64,000 nucleotides of DNA, taken from positions 419,581-483,580 of the forward strand of contig JAXLSZ010000006.1 in assembly GCA_046330315.1 (NCBI GenBank). The letters run 5' to 3'. The notes below the pieces were generated by a model. The model did no database searches and was not told the DNA's origin. It was given only the letters and a program-made list of their open reading frames with translations. Source of the DNA: JAXLSZ01 sp046330315 (lineage in GTDB: Bacteria > Actinomycetota > Thermoleophilia > Solirubrobacterales > 70-9). The position numbers and the translations under genes were made by a program. Below are positions 9,086-19,333 of this stretch, piece by piece. Numbering within the stretch: position 1 is the stretch's first letter; every line of letters begins with the position of its first letter.

Positions 9086-11950
9086 GTGACCCCAAGCAGG
9101 CAACAGGCCCCGGTCGGCGCCTCCCCGCAGCGGGCGCGAGGCCCGGCGGGCGACCCGGCTCCGGCGGAAGCGACGCGCCTAGGCACCCACCGGCGAGCCG
9201 CGGGATCGACACGCCGCGGCCCCCACCGGCGGGCCGTGGAAGCGACGCGCCTAGGCACCCACCGGCGAGCCGCGGGAGCGCGAGGGCGGATCGCGGCCGG
9301 GGTGTGTGCGGCGCTGGTCGGGGCGCTCGGCTTCCTCGTCTCCATGCGCGCGGCGGGAGCGGAGGCGGCCGCGCCTCCGGCCCCGCTCTCGGCCCAGCGC
9401 AGCACCCCGCCGATCGACTCTGCCGTCGGCAGCGGCGCCTTCGGCCGCTGGGGCGTGGACCGCTTCGGCCTGCCGCTCTACCGCTACCTGATCGACGAGG
9501 AGTCGGTGCCCTGGGCGGCCCAGCCCGAGCTCGGAGGCGACACCGCCGCCCAGCACGAGCTCGGCAACGACCGCATCGTCGCCGCCGCCTTCAACCACGG
9601 CTACACCCAGCTCTGGAGCCAGGACCGCCTCGCCCAGTGGGCCAACCGCTACGAGCCCGCCGCCCGCCACTTCGCCGGCGGTTACGGCTACCTGAACGTC
9701 GGCGGGCGGGTGCTCAGCACCCTGCACAGCGACCGCCCGGCGGGCTCCCCGACCGCGCGCCGCTTCGGGGTCGGCTACTACGAGCGCCGGATGCGGGCCC
9801 GCGGCCTCGACGTCCGCGAGGAGGTCTACGCGCCGTTCGGCAACTCCCCCCTGCTGCTCCACGACGTCAGCATCCGGAACCGCAGCACATCGCCCCGGCG
9901 CCTCTCCTGGTTCGAGTACTGGGACCTCAACCCCTACGACCAGACCGACCACCGTCACCGGGGCACCCGGGCATCGCGCTGGGACCCGGCGAGGCGGGCG
10001 CTGATCGTCCCCCAGGAGCGCGGCGACGGCGGCGACGCCCGGCCGCTCAGCGTCTTCGCCGCCTCGCTGCGCGGGCCGCTCGCCGGGCACGAGGCCTCGG
10101 CCGCGGCGTTCTTCGGGGCGGGCGACCGGGCCGCCCCCGCAGAGGTGGCGGCCGACCAGCTGAGCGGCGGCGCCGCGCCGGCTGCCCCGGGAGGGGCGAC
10201 GGCCGGGCAGGGCCTCTTCGCGTTCAGGGCCCCGCTGCGGCTCGCGCCGGGGCAGCGGGTGACCCTGCGCTACGCCTACGGGATGGCCCACCCCGCAGCG
10301 ATCCCCGGGCTGCTCTCGCGCTACCGGGGCGCCGGGGACCCCTTCGGGCGCAGCGAGCGGCGCTGGAGGGCATGGCTGCCGGTGGCGGGCTTCGGGCCCG
10401 GGCGCAAGTGGGTCGCCCGGGAGTTCCAGTGGGACGCCTACCTGCTGCGCGCCACCTCGGTCTACGAGGAGGCCTGCGGCCACCACACCGTCACCCAGGG
10501 CGGCTACTACCAGTACTCCGGCGGCGCCAACCTCGGCTCGCGCAGCTGGCTGCACTACCTGCTGCCCCTGGTCTACGCCGAACCGCGCATGGCGCGGGAG
10601 ATCCTCCGCTTCTCGGTCACCCTGCAGTCCCGCGCCGACGGGCAGATCCCCTACGGAGACGTCCCGTTCTGCAAGCCCTACAACGAGCTGGGGACCTCCA
10701 CCGACCTCGACTTCTGGCTGTTGCTCGCCGCCGCCCAGTACGGGCTGGGCAGCCGCGACCTCGGCTTCTTCTCGGAGCGGCTCCCGTTTACCGACAGCCC
10801 CCGGCGGGAGAGCGTCTGGCGCCATCTCAAGCTCGCCTTCCGCCACCAGGAGTCGCTGCGAGGGCCGCACGGGGGCTACCTGGCCGGGACCAACGGCGAC
10901 TGGTCCGACTTCTCGGCGATCTTCCTGAAGATGAGCGAGTCGATGCTGATCGCCGACCAGCTCGCCTACGCCTACCCGCGGCTGGCGACCCTGGCGGAGC
11001 TGCGCGGGGACCGCGACTTCGCGGCGCGGCTGCGGCGCAGGGCACGCCAGCTCCTCGGCGTGGTGCGCCGCGAATGGACCGGGCTCGGCTGGTACTCGCG
11101 CGGGTACACCGCGGCCGGGACCCAGATCGGCTACGGGGCGATCTTCGGCGAGCCGCAACCCTGGGCGATCCTCGATCGGGCCCCCGGCCCGGCGAGGGCG
11201 GCGCGCCTGGTCTCGAACATCCGCCGCTTCCTGACCGGGGTCGGGGCGCCGGCGGCGCTTCACGGCCCGGCGGAGATCGGCTCGGCCCAGTCTCCCGCGG
11301 CGAGCGACCCCGCGGTCACCGAGCCGCCCACGCCGTTCGCCTTCGACGGCTCCAGCCAGTACGTGGGGGGCTCCTGGTACGACATCGACGGCTGGCTGAC
11401 CTGGGCCCTGGCCGGTCTGCAGGGGGAGGTGCCCGGCGCCGCCCGCTACGCCTGGAGCGAGTACTCCCGCAACACGCTCGCCGCCCACGCCCGGGCCTTC
11501 CCCCGGCACTGGGGCGGGATCGTCTCCGTCGACGACGCCTGCAACGCCTTCTACGCCAGCCGGCCGGAGCGCTGCGGGGTCGGCCTGTACCCGGACTACG
11601 ACGGGCAGATCACCGAGCAGCCGACTTGGATGGTGATGAACGCGGTCAACCTCGCCGGCGTCACCCCCACCGCTCGCGGCTTCCGCATCACGCCTCACCT
11701 TCGGCGCTTCGACCTGCGCCTTTGGGGCCTCGGCATCGAGCGCGCCGCGCACCGCCTGCGCGGCTACTTCCGGGTCGAGCGGCCGGGTGCCCTGTCCCTC
11801 GGCGTCGGGGGGGTTCCCGCCGGGGCGCGCGAGCTGACCGCCTGGGCCGATGGCCGCCGGGTTCCTCACGCCCGCCACGACGGCCTCGTCTGGCTGCGCC
11901 TTCCCGCCCGGGCCGGCCGAGCGGCCGACTGGGCCCTGGTCTGGCGCTAG
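9086..11950 (+). CDS. Secreted GH94/GH36-like glycoside phosphorylase or hydrolase
   Basis: Large exported enzyme of the glycosyltransferase-36/GH94 superfamily. An N-terminal arm with tandem repeats precedes a hydrophobic signal segment (about residues 72-95, ending in Ala-rich cleavage-like sequence). The N-terminal beta-sandwich contains LSWFEYWDLNPYDQTDH. The (alpha/alpha)6 catalytic barrel contains GGYYQYSGGANLGSRSW, GQIPYGDVPF and the acid segment NGDWSDF, comparable to the DWND motif of cellobiose/chitobiose phosphorylases. It acts outside the membrane, which is unusual for phosphorylases and hints at a hydrolase. GTG 9086 or GTG 9236 could be the start. The 3' end with its stop is triplicated. 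The substrate cannot be inferred. Confidence 0.75.
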   Translation: MTPSRQQAPVGASPQRARGPAGDPAPAEATRLGTHRRAAGSTRRGPHRRAVEATRLGTHRRAAGARGRIAAGVCAALVGALGFLVSMRAAGAEAAAPPAPLSAQRSTPPIDSAVGSGAFGRWGVDRFGLPLYRYLIDEESVPWAAQPELGGDTAAQHELGNDRIVAAAFNHGYTQLWSQDRLAQWANRYEPAARHFAGGYGYLNVGGRVLSTLHSDRPAGSPTARRFGVGYYERRMRARGLDVREEVYAPFGNSPLLLHDVSIRNRSTSPRRLSWFEYWDLNPYDQTDHRHRGTRASRWDPARRALIVPQERGDGGDARPLSVFAASLRGPLAGHEASAAAFFGAGDRAAPAEVAADQLSGGAAPAAPGGATAGQGLFAFRAPLRLAPGQRVTLRYAYGMAHPAAIPGLLSRYRGAGDPFGRSERRWRAWLPVAGFGPGRKWVAREFQWDAYLLRATSVYEEACGHHTVTQGGYYQYSGGANLGSRSWLHYLLPLVYAEPRMAREILRFSVTLQSRADGQIPYGDVPFCKPYNELGTSTDLDFWLLLAAAQYGLGSRDLGFFSERLPFTDSPRRESVWRHLKLAFRHQESLRGPHGGYLAGTNGDWSDFSAIFLKMSESMLIADQLAYAYPRLATLAELRGDRDFAARLRRRARQLLGVVRREWTGLGWYSRGYTAAGTQIGYGAIFGEPQPWAILDRAPGPARAARLVSNIRRFLTGVGAPAALHGPAEIGSAQSPAASDPAVTEPPTPFAFDGSSQYVGGSWYDIDGWLTWALAGLQGEVPGAARYAWSEYSRNTLAAHARAFPRHWGGIVSVDDACNAFYASRPERCGVGLYPDYDGQITEQPTWMVMNAVNLAGVTPTARGFRITPHLRRFDLRLWGLGIERAAHRLRGYFRVERPGALSLGVGGVPAGARELTAWADGRRVPHARHDGLVWLRLPARAGRAADWALVWR
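9166..9277 (+). repeat. 36-bp in-frame tandem repeat (x3) in the leader of the GH94-like gene
   Basis: Three 36-bp units encode EATRLGTHRRAA, GSTRRGPHRRAV and EATRLGTHRRAA. Units 1 and 3 share an identical 40-bp stretch (9166-9205 and 9238-9277); unit 2 is diverged. They lie just before the signal segment and make a strongly basic N-region, so they may be upstream of the true start. Confidence 0.8.
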
Positions 11951-12038
11951 TGGCCCGTCTCGCCGACTGGGCCCTGGTCTGGCGCTAGTGGCCCGTCTCG
12001 CCGACTGGGCCCTGGTCTGGCGCTAGTGGCCCGTCTCG
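11925..12038 (+). repeat. 38-bp perfect tandem repeat (x3) spanning a stop codon
   Basis: Three identical, contiguous 38-bp units at 11925-11962, 11963-12000 and 12001-12038. The first unit encodes the last residues (DWALVWR) and stop of the GH94-like gene. The later units repeat that coding end and its stop outside the gene. The unit is not a multiple of 3, so each copy sits in another frame. Absence of any mismatch suggests recent expansion or strong homogenisation. Confidence 0.95.
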
Positions 12039-12182
12039 TAACCTCCGGCGGAAGGTTGGGGGAAGGGCCACCAGGCGCCGGGCGGGAAGACCGCTGGGCA
12101 GGTGTGCGGACTTTCGATGCCTGGGGCAGCAGAACCGCACACACGTGCGCCCCGGTCGACATCGGCCCGCCAGAATGGTCGC

Positions 12183-13355
12183 GTGCCGGCTGACGCCGAG
12201 ATCCGGGGCAGCTGCGACGACCGCTTCCGCGCGGTGAGGGAGGCGTTCGCCGAGAACTTCGCCGAGCGGGGCGAGTTGGGCGCATCGCTGTCTGTCTGGG
12301 TCGAGGCGAGGCCGGTGGTCGAGCTGCGGGGCGGCTGGGCGGACTCCGGCCGCAGCCGGCCCTGGGGCGAGGACACGCTCGTCGACGTCTTCTCGGTGGG
12401 CAAGGCGATGGCGGCGATCTGCGTGCTGATGCTGTCCGAGGAGGGCCGGATCGACCTCGACGGGCCGGTCTCCTCGCTCTGGCCCGAGTTCGCCCGGGCC
12501 GGCAAGGAGGGCGTGACGCCGCGCATGATCCTCGCCCACCGGGCCGGCGTCCCCGGGATCCGCCGACCCCTGGGCGAGACCGCGATGTACGAGTGGGGGA
12601 CGATGACGCGGGCCCTCGAGGAGGAGGAGCCGTGGTGGGAGCCGGGGACCGCCCACGGCTACCACGTCAACACCTTCGGGTTCCTGGTCGGCGAGCTGGT
12701 CAAGCGGGCCGCCGGCACGACCCTGGGAGAGCTGTTCCGCGAACGGGTCGCCGAGCCCCTCGCCGCGGACCTCCACTTCGGAGTCCCCCCCGGCAGCGAG
12801 GAGCGGGTCGCCGAGTTCCTCTTCGACCTCGACCCCCCGACCGAGCGGGACCCGCTGCCCGACGGCATTGCGCCCTCCGGCGCCATGGACCCCGAGATGT
12901 TCCGCAGCGTCTACTTCAACCCGCCCGGCATCTCAGGGATGGGGACCGTCAACACCCCCGAGTGGCGCGCCGCGCTGATGCCCTCGACCAACGCCCACGC
13001 GACCGCCCGCGGCATCGCCAGGGTCTGCGCCGCCCTGGCGGGCGGCGGATCGCTGGAGGGGGTGCGCATCCTCGACGCGGCGACGATCGCCGAGGCCGCC
13101 ACCGAGGCATCCGGCGGGCCCGACTTCGTGCTGGGCCGTCCCTCGCGGTTCGGGCTCGGCTTCCAGCTCACCCAGCCGGAGAGGCCGCTGGGCCCCGGCG
13201 AGCACGGCTTCGGCCACTTCGGGGCGGGCGGCTCGCTCGGATTCGCCGACCCCGACCACGGCCTCGCCTTCGGCTACGCGATGAACGCAGCCGGCCCGCG
13301 CTGGCAGAACCCCCGCAACCGGGCGCTGATCGACGCGGTCTACCGGTCGCTCTAG
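12183..13355 (+). CDS. Serine hydrolase, beta-lactamase/penicillin-binding-protein fold (EstB-like)
   Basis: Family VIII esterase / class C beta-lactamase-like hydrolase. Nucleophile motif SVGK (S71, K74), YHVN with the catalytic-type Tyr at 160, and a C-terminal GHFGAGGSLGFADP segment equivalent to the KTG box. 390 aa from GTG 12183; the region upstream (in-frame ATG at 12102) lacks similarity. No signal peptide, so probably cytoplasmic and more likely an esterase than a true beta-lactamase. An 8-bp inverted repeat (12102-12109/12135-12142) lies upstream and could be an operator. The stop shares a CTAG palindrome with the stop of the convergent gene (13352-13355). Confidence 0.85.
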   Translation: MPADAEIRGSCDDRFRAVREAFAENFAERGELGASLSVWVEARPVVELRGGWADSGRSRPWGEDTLVDVFSVGKAMAAICVLMLSEEGRIDLDGPVSSLWPEFARAGKEGVTPRMILAHRAGVPGIRRPLGETAMYEWGTMTRALEEEEPWWEPGTAHGYHVNTFGFLVGELVKRAAGTTLGELFRERVAEPLAADLHFGVPPGSEERVAEFLFDLDPPTERDPLPDGIAPSGAMDPEMFRSVYFNPPGISGMGTVNTPEWRAALMPSTNAHATARGIARVCAALAGGGSLEGVRILDAATIAEAATEASGGPDFVLGRPSRFGLGFQLTQPERPLGPGEHGFGHFGAGGSLGFADPDHGLAFGYAMNAAGPRWQNPRNRALIDAVYRSL

Positions 13356-14896
13356 CGCGCTGCCTGCAACAGCGTCACGCCGCCGGTGTCGCTGGACAGG
13401 TAGACGTCGCGGCCCCGGCCGGCGAGCGCCACCTGATACGGACCGTGCGCAGGTGCCTTGCCGCAGGTCCCCGCGCCGTCCTCGCTGGAGCCGTCCAGGC
13501 TGACGCAGCCCGCCCTGCCGGGAAGCTGGCCGAAGGCTCCCGTTCTCGGCGAGACGCGGAACACGTCGACGGCGTTGACCTTGTAGGAGGGGAAGTACAG
13601 CGTCCTGCCGCTCGGCGCGATCGCGCCCGCGTAGCCGCCCGCAAGGGCGCGACCGTTGCGGCAGGTCCCGGGGCCGTCCTCGCTGGCTCCGTCGGAGCTC
13701 ATGCAGGAGGCGATGCCGGCCCGCTGCGAGATCAGTCCCGTCGCGGGGTTGCGGTCCACCACCGCGAAGACGCCGTTGTCGACGTATCCGGCCGTGTAGA
13801 TGAACCGCTTGTTCGGGGAGACCACGGCCCGCTCCAGTCTGAACATCCCGCGGCCGTCCACGCACGCTCCCGAGGGGCTCGTGCCGTCGTCGCTGATGCA
13901 GCTGTGCTTGCCCGCCATCTGCACAAGGCCACCCTTCGAGTTCCTCCGGAAGACCTGCAGGAGGTCGGGGCCGTAGGAAGCGGGCACGTAGGCGAAGTGG
14001 TTGTCGGGGGTCGCCACGTCCCAGACCTCGGCGAGGTTCTCGGCCACCCGGCAGACCCGGCTCGGGGAGCTCTGCAGGGTGGTCCCATCCCCGGTGATGC
14101 ACCCGTCCTTGCCCTTCAGCTGGCGCAACGCCCCGGTCCTGCGGCTGCGGGCGAAGACCGCGATCCCGCCGTTGGGCGAGTTGTCGTAGTTGGAGACGTA
14201 GAGGAACCTCTGGTCGGGCGTGAGGTGCACCGCGGAGGAATCGTCCATCTCGCGGCCCCGCGCACAGGTGCCCGGCCCGTCCTCGCTGCCGCCGGTCGCC
14301 GAGACGCAGCCCCGCTTGCCCTTCGGCTGCCTCAGCGTCCCGTCGGAGGGGTCGCGGCGGAAGATCGCCACGCCCCCGATGCTGTCGGAGTTCTCCCGGT
14401 ACTGGGAGGCGACGTAGAGCGAGCGCCCGTCTCGGGAGATGGTCAGCGAGGTCGCGTCGCCGCTGTCGAGGTCGCGGGCGTTCGTGCAGGTCCCCGGCCC
14501 GTCCTCGCTCCAGCCGTTGATCGAGAAGCAGCCCCTCTTTCCGGGAAGCTGGCGGAGCAAGCCGTCGCGCGCGTTGCGGCGAAACACCGAGAGGACCGGG
14601 ACGTCCGCCTCGGGCGAGACTCCGTTGGTCCCGTATCCGACCAGGTACGCGAAGCGCCCGTCGGGGCTGACGGCGAGGCTGGTCGCCCCCCCGCCGCCAC
14701 GGATGTTGCGGCACCCGTTGAGGTGGGTGCCGTCAGAGCCGGTCGCCGTGTAGCAGCCGTCCTTGCCCGCCACCCTGGTCAGCGAGCCCGCCGGTCCCCC
14801 GGCGAGCGCCGCGGCCGTCATCGAGAGGCACAGCGCCAGGGCCGCCGCGGCGGCGCCCGCCAGGCGAGCCCGATCTGAGTTCCTGCCCGCGCTCAC
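13352..14896 (-). CDS. Secreted beta-propeller repeat protein (lactonase-like fold)
   Basis: 514 aa with a clear signal peptide (hydrophobic residues about 12-33, cleavage near ALAGG). The mature part consists of about six to seven repeats of about 65-70 residues, each with a GC..S.G.SEDGPGTC...R loop followed by SPDGR.LYV.S and VFRR...TG.L.QLPGK strands. This is the blade pattern of seven-bladed propellers like 6-phosphogluconolactonase-type YncE/surface proteins. Paired Cys in each blade probably form disulfides outside the cell. No catalytic residues can be assigned, and a binding or structural role is as likely as lactonase activity. It overlaps the end of the convergent serine hydrolase by 4 bp. 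Confidence 0.75.
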   Translation of the reverse strand: MSAGRNSDRARLAGAAAAALALCLSMTAAALAGGPAGSLTRVAGKDGCYTATGSDGTHLNGCRNIRGGGGATSLAVSPDGRFAYLVGYGTNGVSPEADVPVLSVFRRNARDGLLRQLPGKRGCFSINGWSEDGPGTCTNARDLDSGDATSLTISRDGRSLYVASQYRENSDSIGGVAIFRRDPSDGTLRQPKGKRGCVSATGGSEDGPGTCARGREMDDSSAVHLTPDQRFLYVSNYDNSPNGGIAVFARSRRTGALRQLKGKDGCITGDGTTLQSSPSRVCRVAENLAEVWDVATPDNHFAYVPASYGPDLLQVFRRNSKGGLVQMAGKHSCISDDGTSPSGACVDGRGMFRLERAVVSPNKRFIYTAGYVDNGVFAVVDRNPATGLISQRAGIASCMSSDGASEDGPGTCRNGRALAGGYAGAIAPSGRTLYFPSYKVNAVDVFRVSPRTGAFGQLPGRAGCVSLDGSSEDGAGTCGKAPAHGPYQVALAGRGRDVYLSSDTGGVTLLQAAR

Positions 14897-14955
14897 CTAT
14901 CCGTCCCCTTCGCCCGGCGGACTCTCCTTCGCCCGGCGGCGCGACAGAGCCGACC

Positions 14956-14989
14956 GTGCCGTGAGCCCACCCGTGCCGTGAGCCCACCC
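14956..14989. repeat. 17-bp perfect tandem repeat (x2) upstream of the propeller gene
   Basis: Two identical copies of GTGCCGTGAGCCCACCC sit in the 226-bp gap between ahcY and the propeller gene, next to the 36-bp repeats. No function visible. Confidence 0.8.
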
Positions 14990-15019
14990 GTGCCCGTGCT
15001 CGATCACGACCGTGATTCT

Positions 15020-15122
15020 CGCCCCTTCGGGCGGGCGAATCAAGTCGCCCCTTCTCGCCCCTTCGGGCGGGCGATTCAAGTCGCCCCTTCCCGCCCCTTC
15101 GGGCGGGCGAATCAAGTCGCCC

Positions 15123-15124
<2 letters not shown>
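15020..15124. repeat. 36-bp tandem repeat (x3) with two hairpins per unit, at the ahcY 3' end
   Basis: Units at 15020-15055, 15056-15091 and 15092-15124 differ by only one or two bases. Each unit can form CGCCC-CTTC-GGGCG and GGGCGA-N6-TCGCCC stems. The third unit reaches into the ahcY stop codon, so on the minus strand ahcY runs straight into three consecutive hairpin units. They could act as a composite terminator or mRNA 3'-end stabiliser. Confidence 0.9.
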
Positions 15125-16556
<1,432 letters not shown>

Positions 16557-16615
16557 GTGCGCTCCTTGCTCTCCGTTGGTCGTAGGAGTCTAGGGGGGAG
16601 TGGCGGGCAGGAGGC

Positions 16616-17494
16616 TCAGCGGCGCCCGCGGACGCAGTAGGCGTAGACGGTCGCCTTCGCGCCCTTGCGATCGGAGATCGTCACCGAGGAGGTCTGCCAG
16701 GCGCGGGGGCCGAGGCGGCGGGAGGCGACCGCCCCCGAGCCGGTCGAGTCCACCGAGAGGTAGATGTTCCCGTCGAAGCCGCCGGAGAGGACGCGCGTGC
16801 GGTCCGGGCAGCGGGCCGTGACCTTCCTCGGAACGCCCATCGCCCCCGCCGCCGCGGTCCTCGAGCGGGTGAGGATCCGGGGGCCGTGCTCGAGGCAGTA
16901 GGCGTAGGCGACCAGCGTGCCGGCATGCGGCTGGGGGTCCGGGCCGCTGCCATCGACGAGGTTAAAGGCCTCCACCCGCCAGGCGTTGCGCCCCTCGCGC
17001 CTGGAGGTGAGGGCGACGACCCGGGGACCCTGGTCGGCGAATCCGGGGCTCGCGAAGCCCCCGGAGATCGCCTCGGTGCCGGGCGGGCAGGTGGCGATCG
17101 CCACGCCGGGCGTCTGGGGCGGCAGGAAGACCTTCTGCCTGGCCACCCTGACCCCCAGGCCCAGCTTCGAACAGTAGGGGATGCCCCGCAGGGTGCCCGG
17201 CTTCTCGCCGAAGTTGTAGCCGGTCGTCCTCAGCCTGCGCGGGCCCAGTCGGTGCGACCCGACGCGGACCGGCGCCGCGCCGCCCAGACCCGGGGTGAAG
17301 TTCCCGGCCCCGAACCCTGCCGCGACGATGCCCTTGCCCGCCGGGCAGCGCGAGACCGCGGAGCCGACCTGCCCGGCCGCGAGCTTCACCTTTCCCGCCG
17401 TGCCCCCGGCAGCGAGGGCCGCGGAGGCGCTGAGCAGGGCCGCGATGCAGGCCGGCGCGACGAGGAGGCGGGGGGCGAGGCGCGACCGAGCCAT
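16616..17494 (-). CDS. Secreted protein with three CPxGxxxxGG modules
   Basis: 292 aa from ATG 17494 (MARSRLAPRLL), with a signal peptide ending near ALAAGG. Three similar modules of about 80 residues follow, each starting with CP.(G/D)......GGF (CPAGKGIVAAGF, CPPGTEAISGGF, CPDRTRVLSGGF) and ending in a strand with YC (IPYC, AYAYC, VYAYC). Each probably closes one disulfide between the start and end Cys. The same three-module plan occurs in the protein at 47336-48271. A longer frame extends upstream to 17740, but that part is low-complexity and lacks a signal. Function unknown; exported binding or surface protein is the most that can be said. Confidence 0.8.
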   Translation of the reverse strand: MARSRLAPRLLVAPACIAALLSASAALAAGGTAGKVKLAAGQVGSAVSRCPAGKGIVAAGFGAGNFTPGLGGAAPVRVGSHRLGPRRLRTTGYNFGEKPGTLRGIPYCSKLGLGVRVARQKVFLPPQTPGVAIATCPPGTEAISGGFASPGFADQGPRVVALTSRREGRNAWRVEAFNLVDGSGPDPQPHAGTLVAYAYCLEHGPRILTRSRTAAAGAMGVPRKVTARCPDRTRVLSGGFDGNIYLSVDSTGSGAVASRRLGPRAWQTSSVTISDRKGAKATVYAYCVRGRR

Positions 17495-17621
17495 TGCCGC
17501 ACTATCGGAGCGACCGCCGCAAACCTTTACCCCCACCCCCGCAGCGTGCCGCCCGGCGCCCCCACCGGGGACGCCGGGCGGTTGGATCGGGGCGGGCCCG
17601 AGGGGGCCGCTCCCTTCCCGG

Positions 17622-18014
17622 CTACTGCTGGGCGCGCAGGGTGACGCTGTTGGCCGGCAGGCACTGCGGGGTGCGGGTGGCGCGGGCGTAGTAGCGGCCG
17701 CTGTGCAGGCCGGGGTCGCCGAGGTTCCACTCGTACCCATCGCCGTTGGCCTGGGCGATGTCCATCGCCACGCGCTTGTCGGTGGCGGGGCGCTGCTTGG
17801 AGCCGAGCTGCTTGAAGACGACGACGGTCCGGTTCGCCTTGCAGGCCAGCTTCGGTGACTTGACGGAGCCGTAGAAGCTTCCGGACTCGGCCTCGATCAG
17901 CACCTTGGTGGGGGCCGGCGAGGCGGCCGACGCGATCCCGGCGTATCCGGCGAGCGCGGTGGCCGAGACGGCGAGGGCGGCGATCGAGTTGCGGATCTTG
18001 GTCTTGGTGGTCAT
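17622..18014 (-). CDS. Small secreted protein of unknown function
   Basis: 130 aa from ATG 18014, which has a good ribosome binding site (AAGGAGAC). A signal peptide covers about residues 1-30 (ASAASPAP cleavage region). The mature part is a compact beta-rich domain with two Cys (in SPKLACKANR and TPQCLPANS) and a DGYEW..LGDPGLHSGRYYA core, resembling immunoglobulin-like or carboxypeptidase-regulatory-like small domains. No catalytic motif. An in-frame extension to 18251 has no coding character. Same orientation as the three-module secreted protein downstream, possibly one unit. Confidence 0.75.
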   Translation of the reverse strand: MTTKTKIRNSIAALAVSATALAGYAGIASAASPAPTKVLIEAESGSFYGSVKSPKLACKANRTVVVFKQLGSKQRPATDKRVAMDIAQANGDGYEWNLGDPGLHSGRYYARATRTPQCLPANSVTLRAQQ

Positions 18015-18219
18015 CTCTTGTCTCCTTGTTGGCGATGGGTGTCTGGCGGGTGCTGCTTGCAGGGGCCATGTTCGTCCCGCCGCGGCGCCGCCACCAGGGG
18101 CCCTAGGGTGGAACCGGGCAACACCTTCGGATCCGCGCCTGCGCGCCCGGCTCCGGACCGGGATAGGATCGGGGCGGCGATGAAGGGGAGCCCGGTTTCG
18201 CCACCCTGAACGGAGAGCA

Positions 18220-18426
18220 ATGAGCCTCGTCCTGGCCCGCGTGTCCGACATCGGCTTCTTCGGCCTCTTCCTGCTCTGCGTGCTGCTCGGGACCGCCGCC
18301 GGAGTGCTCGTCGACAGCTACGGGAAGCAGCGCGGCTGGCGCGAGTCCGACCGCGCGATGGCCGGCGTGATCGCCTTTGCCTTCGTGGTCGCGATCGCCG
18401 CGCTGATGGGGACCGCGCTCTTCTGA
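18220..18426 (+). CDS. Small two-helix membrane protein
   Basis: 68 aa, ATG preceded by CGGAGAGCA (ribosome binding site). Two hydrophobic segments (about 12-32 and 46-66) are joined by a charged loop (YGKQRGWRESDR). Codon use is that of the neighbours. No known family recognised. It stands between divergent and convergent neighbours without an obvious partner. Confidence 0.7.
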   Translation: MSLVLARVSDIGFFGLFLLCVLLGTAAGVLVDSYGKQRGWRESDRAMAGVIAFAFVVAIAALMGTALF

Positions 18427-18477
18427 GCGCCGGCCGGGCCCGCGCCCGCGCCGGGCCCCGCGGGACCCCGACTCCGC

Positions 18478-19059
18478 CTAGTAGGGGTCGCTGGCCGAGC
18501 GGTCCTCAGAGAGCGAGGGCTGGGAGCCCTCGACGAGGGCCTCTATCGCGTCGGCCAGGTGGACCTGGGCGATGTTGTAGTCGCCGCGCTCGGTGCGGAT
18601 GCGGTGCGCCTCGAGGAGCACCTCGGCGTGGGTGTGCCCGGCCGGAGGCTCGAAGCGGTAGGCGGCCAGCTCGATCAGCAGGCCGAGCGGGTCGGTGAAG
18701 TAGATCGAGTCCATGAAGCCGCGGTCCTTGACGCCGCTGTGCTCGATCCCGCGCTCCTCGAGCCGCTCCACGGCCTGATCGAAGGTCGCCTTGGAGATCG
18801 CGATCGCGATGTGGTGCACGCAACCGGGCTCGGTGGGGGTGCGCTCGCGGTCGCCCCGGCGCTCCTCGTCGGTGAACACCGTGATCAGGCGGCCGTCGCC
18901 CGGGTCGAAGTAGAGGTGGCTCTCGGAGGGGTTGTCGAGGTTCGGCTGCTCGAACACGAAGGGCATGCCCAGCACGCCCTCCCAGAAGTCGATCGAGGTC
19001 CTCCGGTCCGCGCCGGTGATCGTGATGTGGTGGACGCCCTGGCTCTGGAGCTTTCGCAT
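18478..19059 (-). CDS. VOC-family (glyoxalase/extradiol dioxygenase fold) protein
   Basis: 193 aa with two beta-alpha-beta-beta-beta modules. The first begins GVHHITITGADRRTSIDFWEGVLGM, and the second GCVHHIAIAISKATFDQAVERL with YFTDPLGLLIELAAY. Metal-ligand positions of the fold are visible as the His in VHHI (both modules) and the Glu in LIELA. The C-terminus has an extra helical tail of about 50 residues. It could be a ring-cleavage dioxygenase, a lyase or a resistance-type binding protein; the substrate cannot be told. Convergent with the small membrane protein gene. Confidence 0.8.
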   Translation of the reverse strand: MRKLQSQGVHHITITGADRRTSIDFWEGVLGMPFVFEQPNLDNPSESHLYFDPGDGRLITVFTDEERRGDRERTPTEPGCVHHIAIAISKATFDQAVERLEERGIEHSGVKDRGFMDSIYFTDPLGLLIELAAYRFEPPAGHTHAEVLLEAHRIRTERGDYNIAQVHLADAIEALVEGSQPSLSEDRSASDPY

Positions 19060-19166
19060 GACCGAGCCCTACGGTAGCGCCCGCCCCCGGCCGGCGGCCC
19101 TCTGACGCCGCGGCGAGATCGGGCGGGCTGAGGTCGCGCCTGCGACCGCGCAGAGCAACGCCGCCA

Positions 19167-19238
19167 CCGCCGCCGCACAGCGCACCCGCGCCGCCGCCGC
19201 ACAGCGCACCCGCACCGCCGCCGCACAGCGCACCCGCG
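19167..19238. repeat. 24-bp tandem repeat (x3) upstream of the VOC gene
   Basis: Three contiguous units of CCGCCGCCGCACAGCGCACC plus 4 bp (19167-19190, 19191-19214, 19215-19238) differ at one base. They lie between the VOC gene start and the terminator of the next gene. Slippage-prone GCC triplets occur inside each unit. Confidence 0.9.
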
Positions 19239-19261
19239 GCATCGAGGCACACCCCGGCAGC

Positions 19262-19308
19262 GCGAAGACCGCGCCCGGCGGTCCTGCCGCCGAGGGCGCG
19301 GTCTTCGC
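19262..19308 (-). terminator. Long hairpin terminator of the Cys-rich secreted gene
   Basis: Perfect 15-bp arms (19262-19276 and 19294-19308) with a second nested GGCGG/CCGCC stem in the loop. It lies 26 bp past the stop of the minus-strand gene ending at 19334. Confidence 0.75.
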
Positions 19309-19333
19309 TGTGGGGGGCGGTCTTCGGTCGGTG

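Noticed and set aside
12183..13355. Antibiotic-resistance beta-lactamase
   Set aside because: SxxK and YxN motifs are shared with family VIII esterases; no signal peptide and no KTG box, so resistance is not supported.
16557..16615. SAH riboswitch before ahcY
   Set aside because: Gap is only about 60 bp and shows no conserved SAH-binding core by eye.
19167..19238. CRISPR-like 24-bp periodic array
   Set aside because: No spacers; simple GCC-rich tandem repeat.
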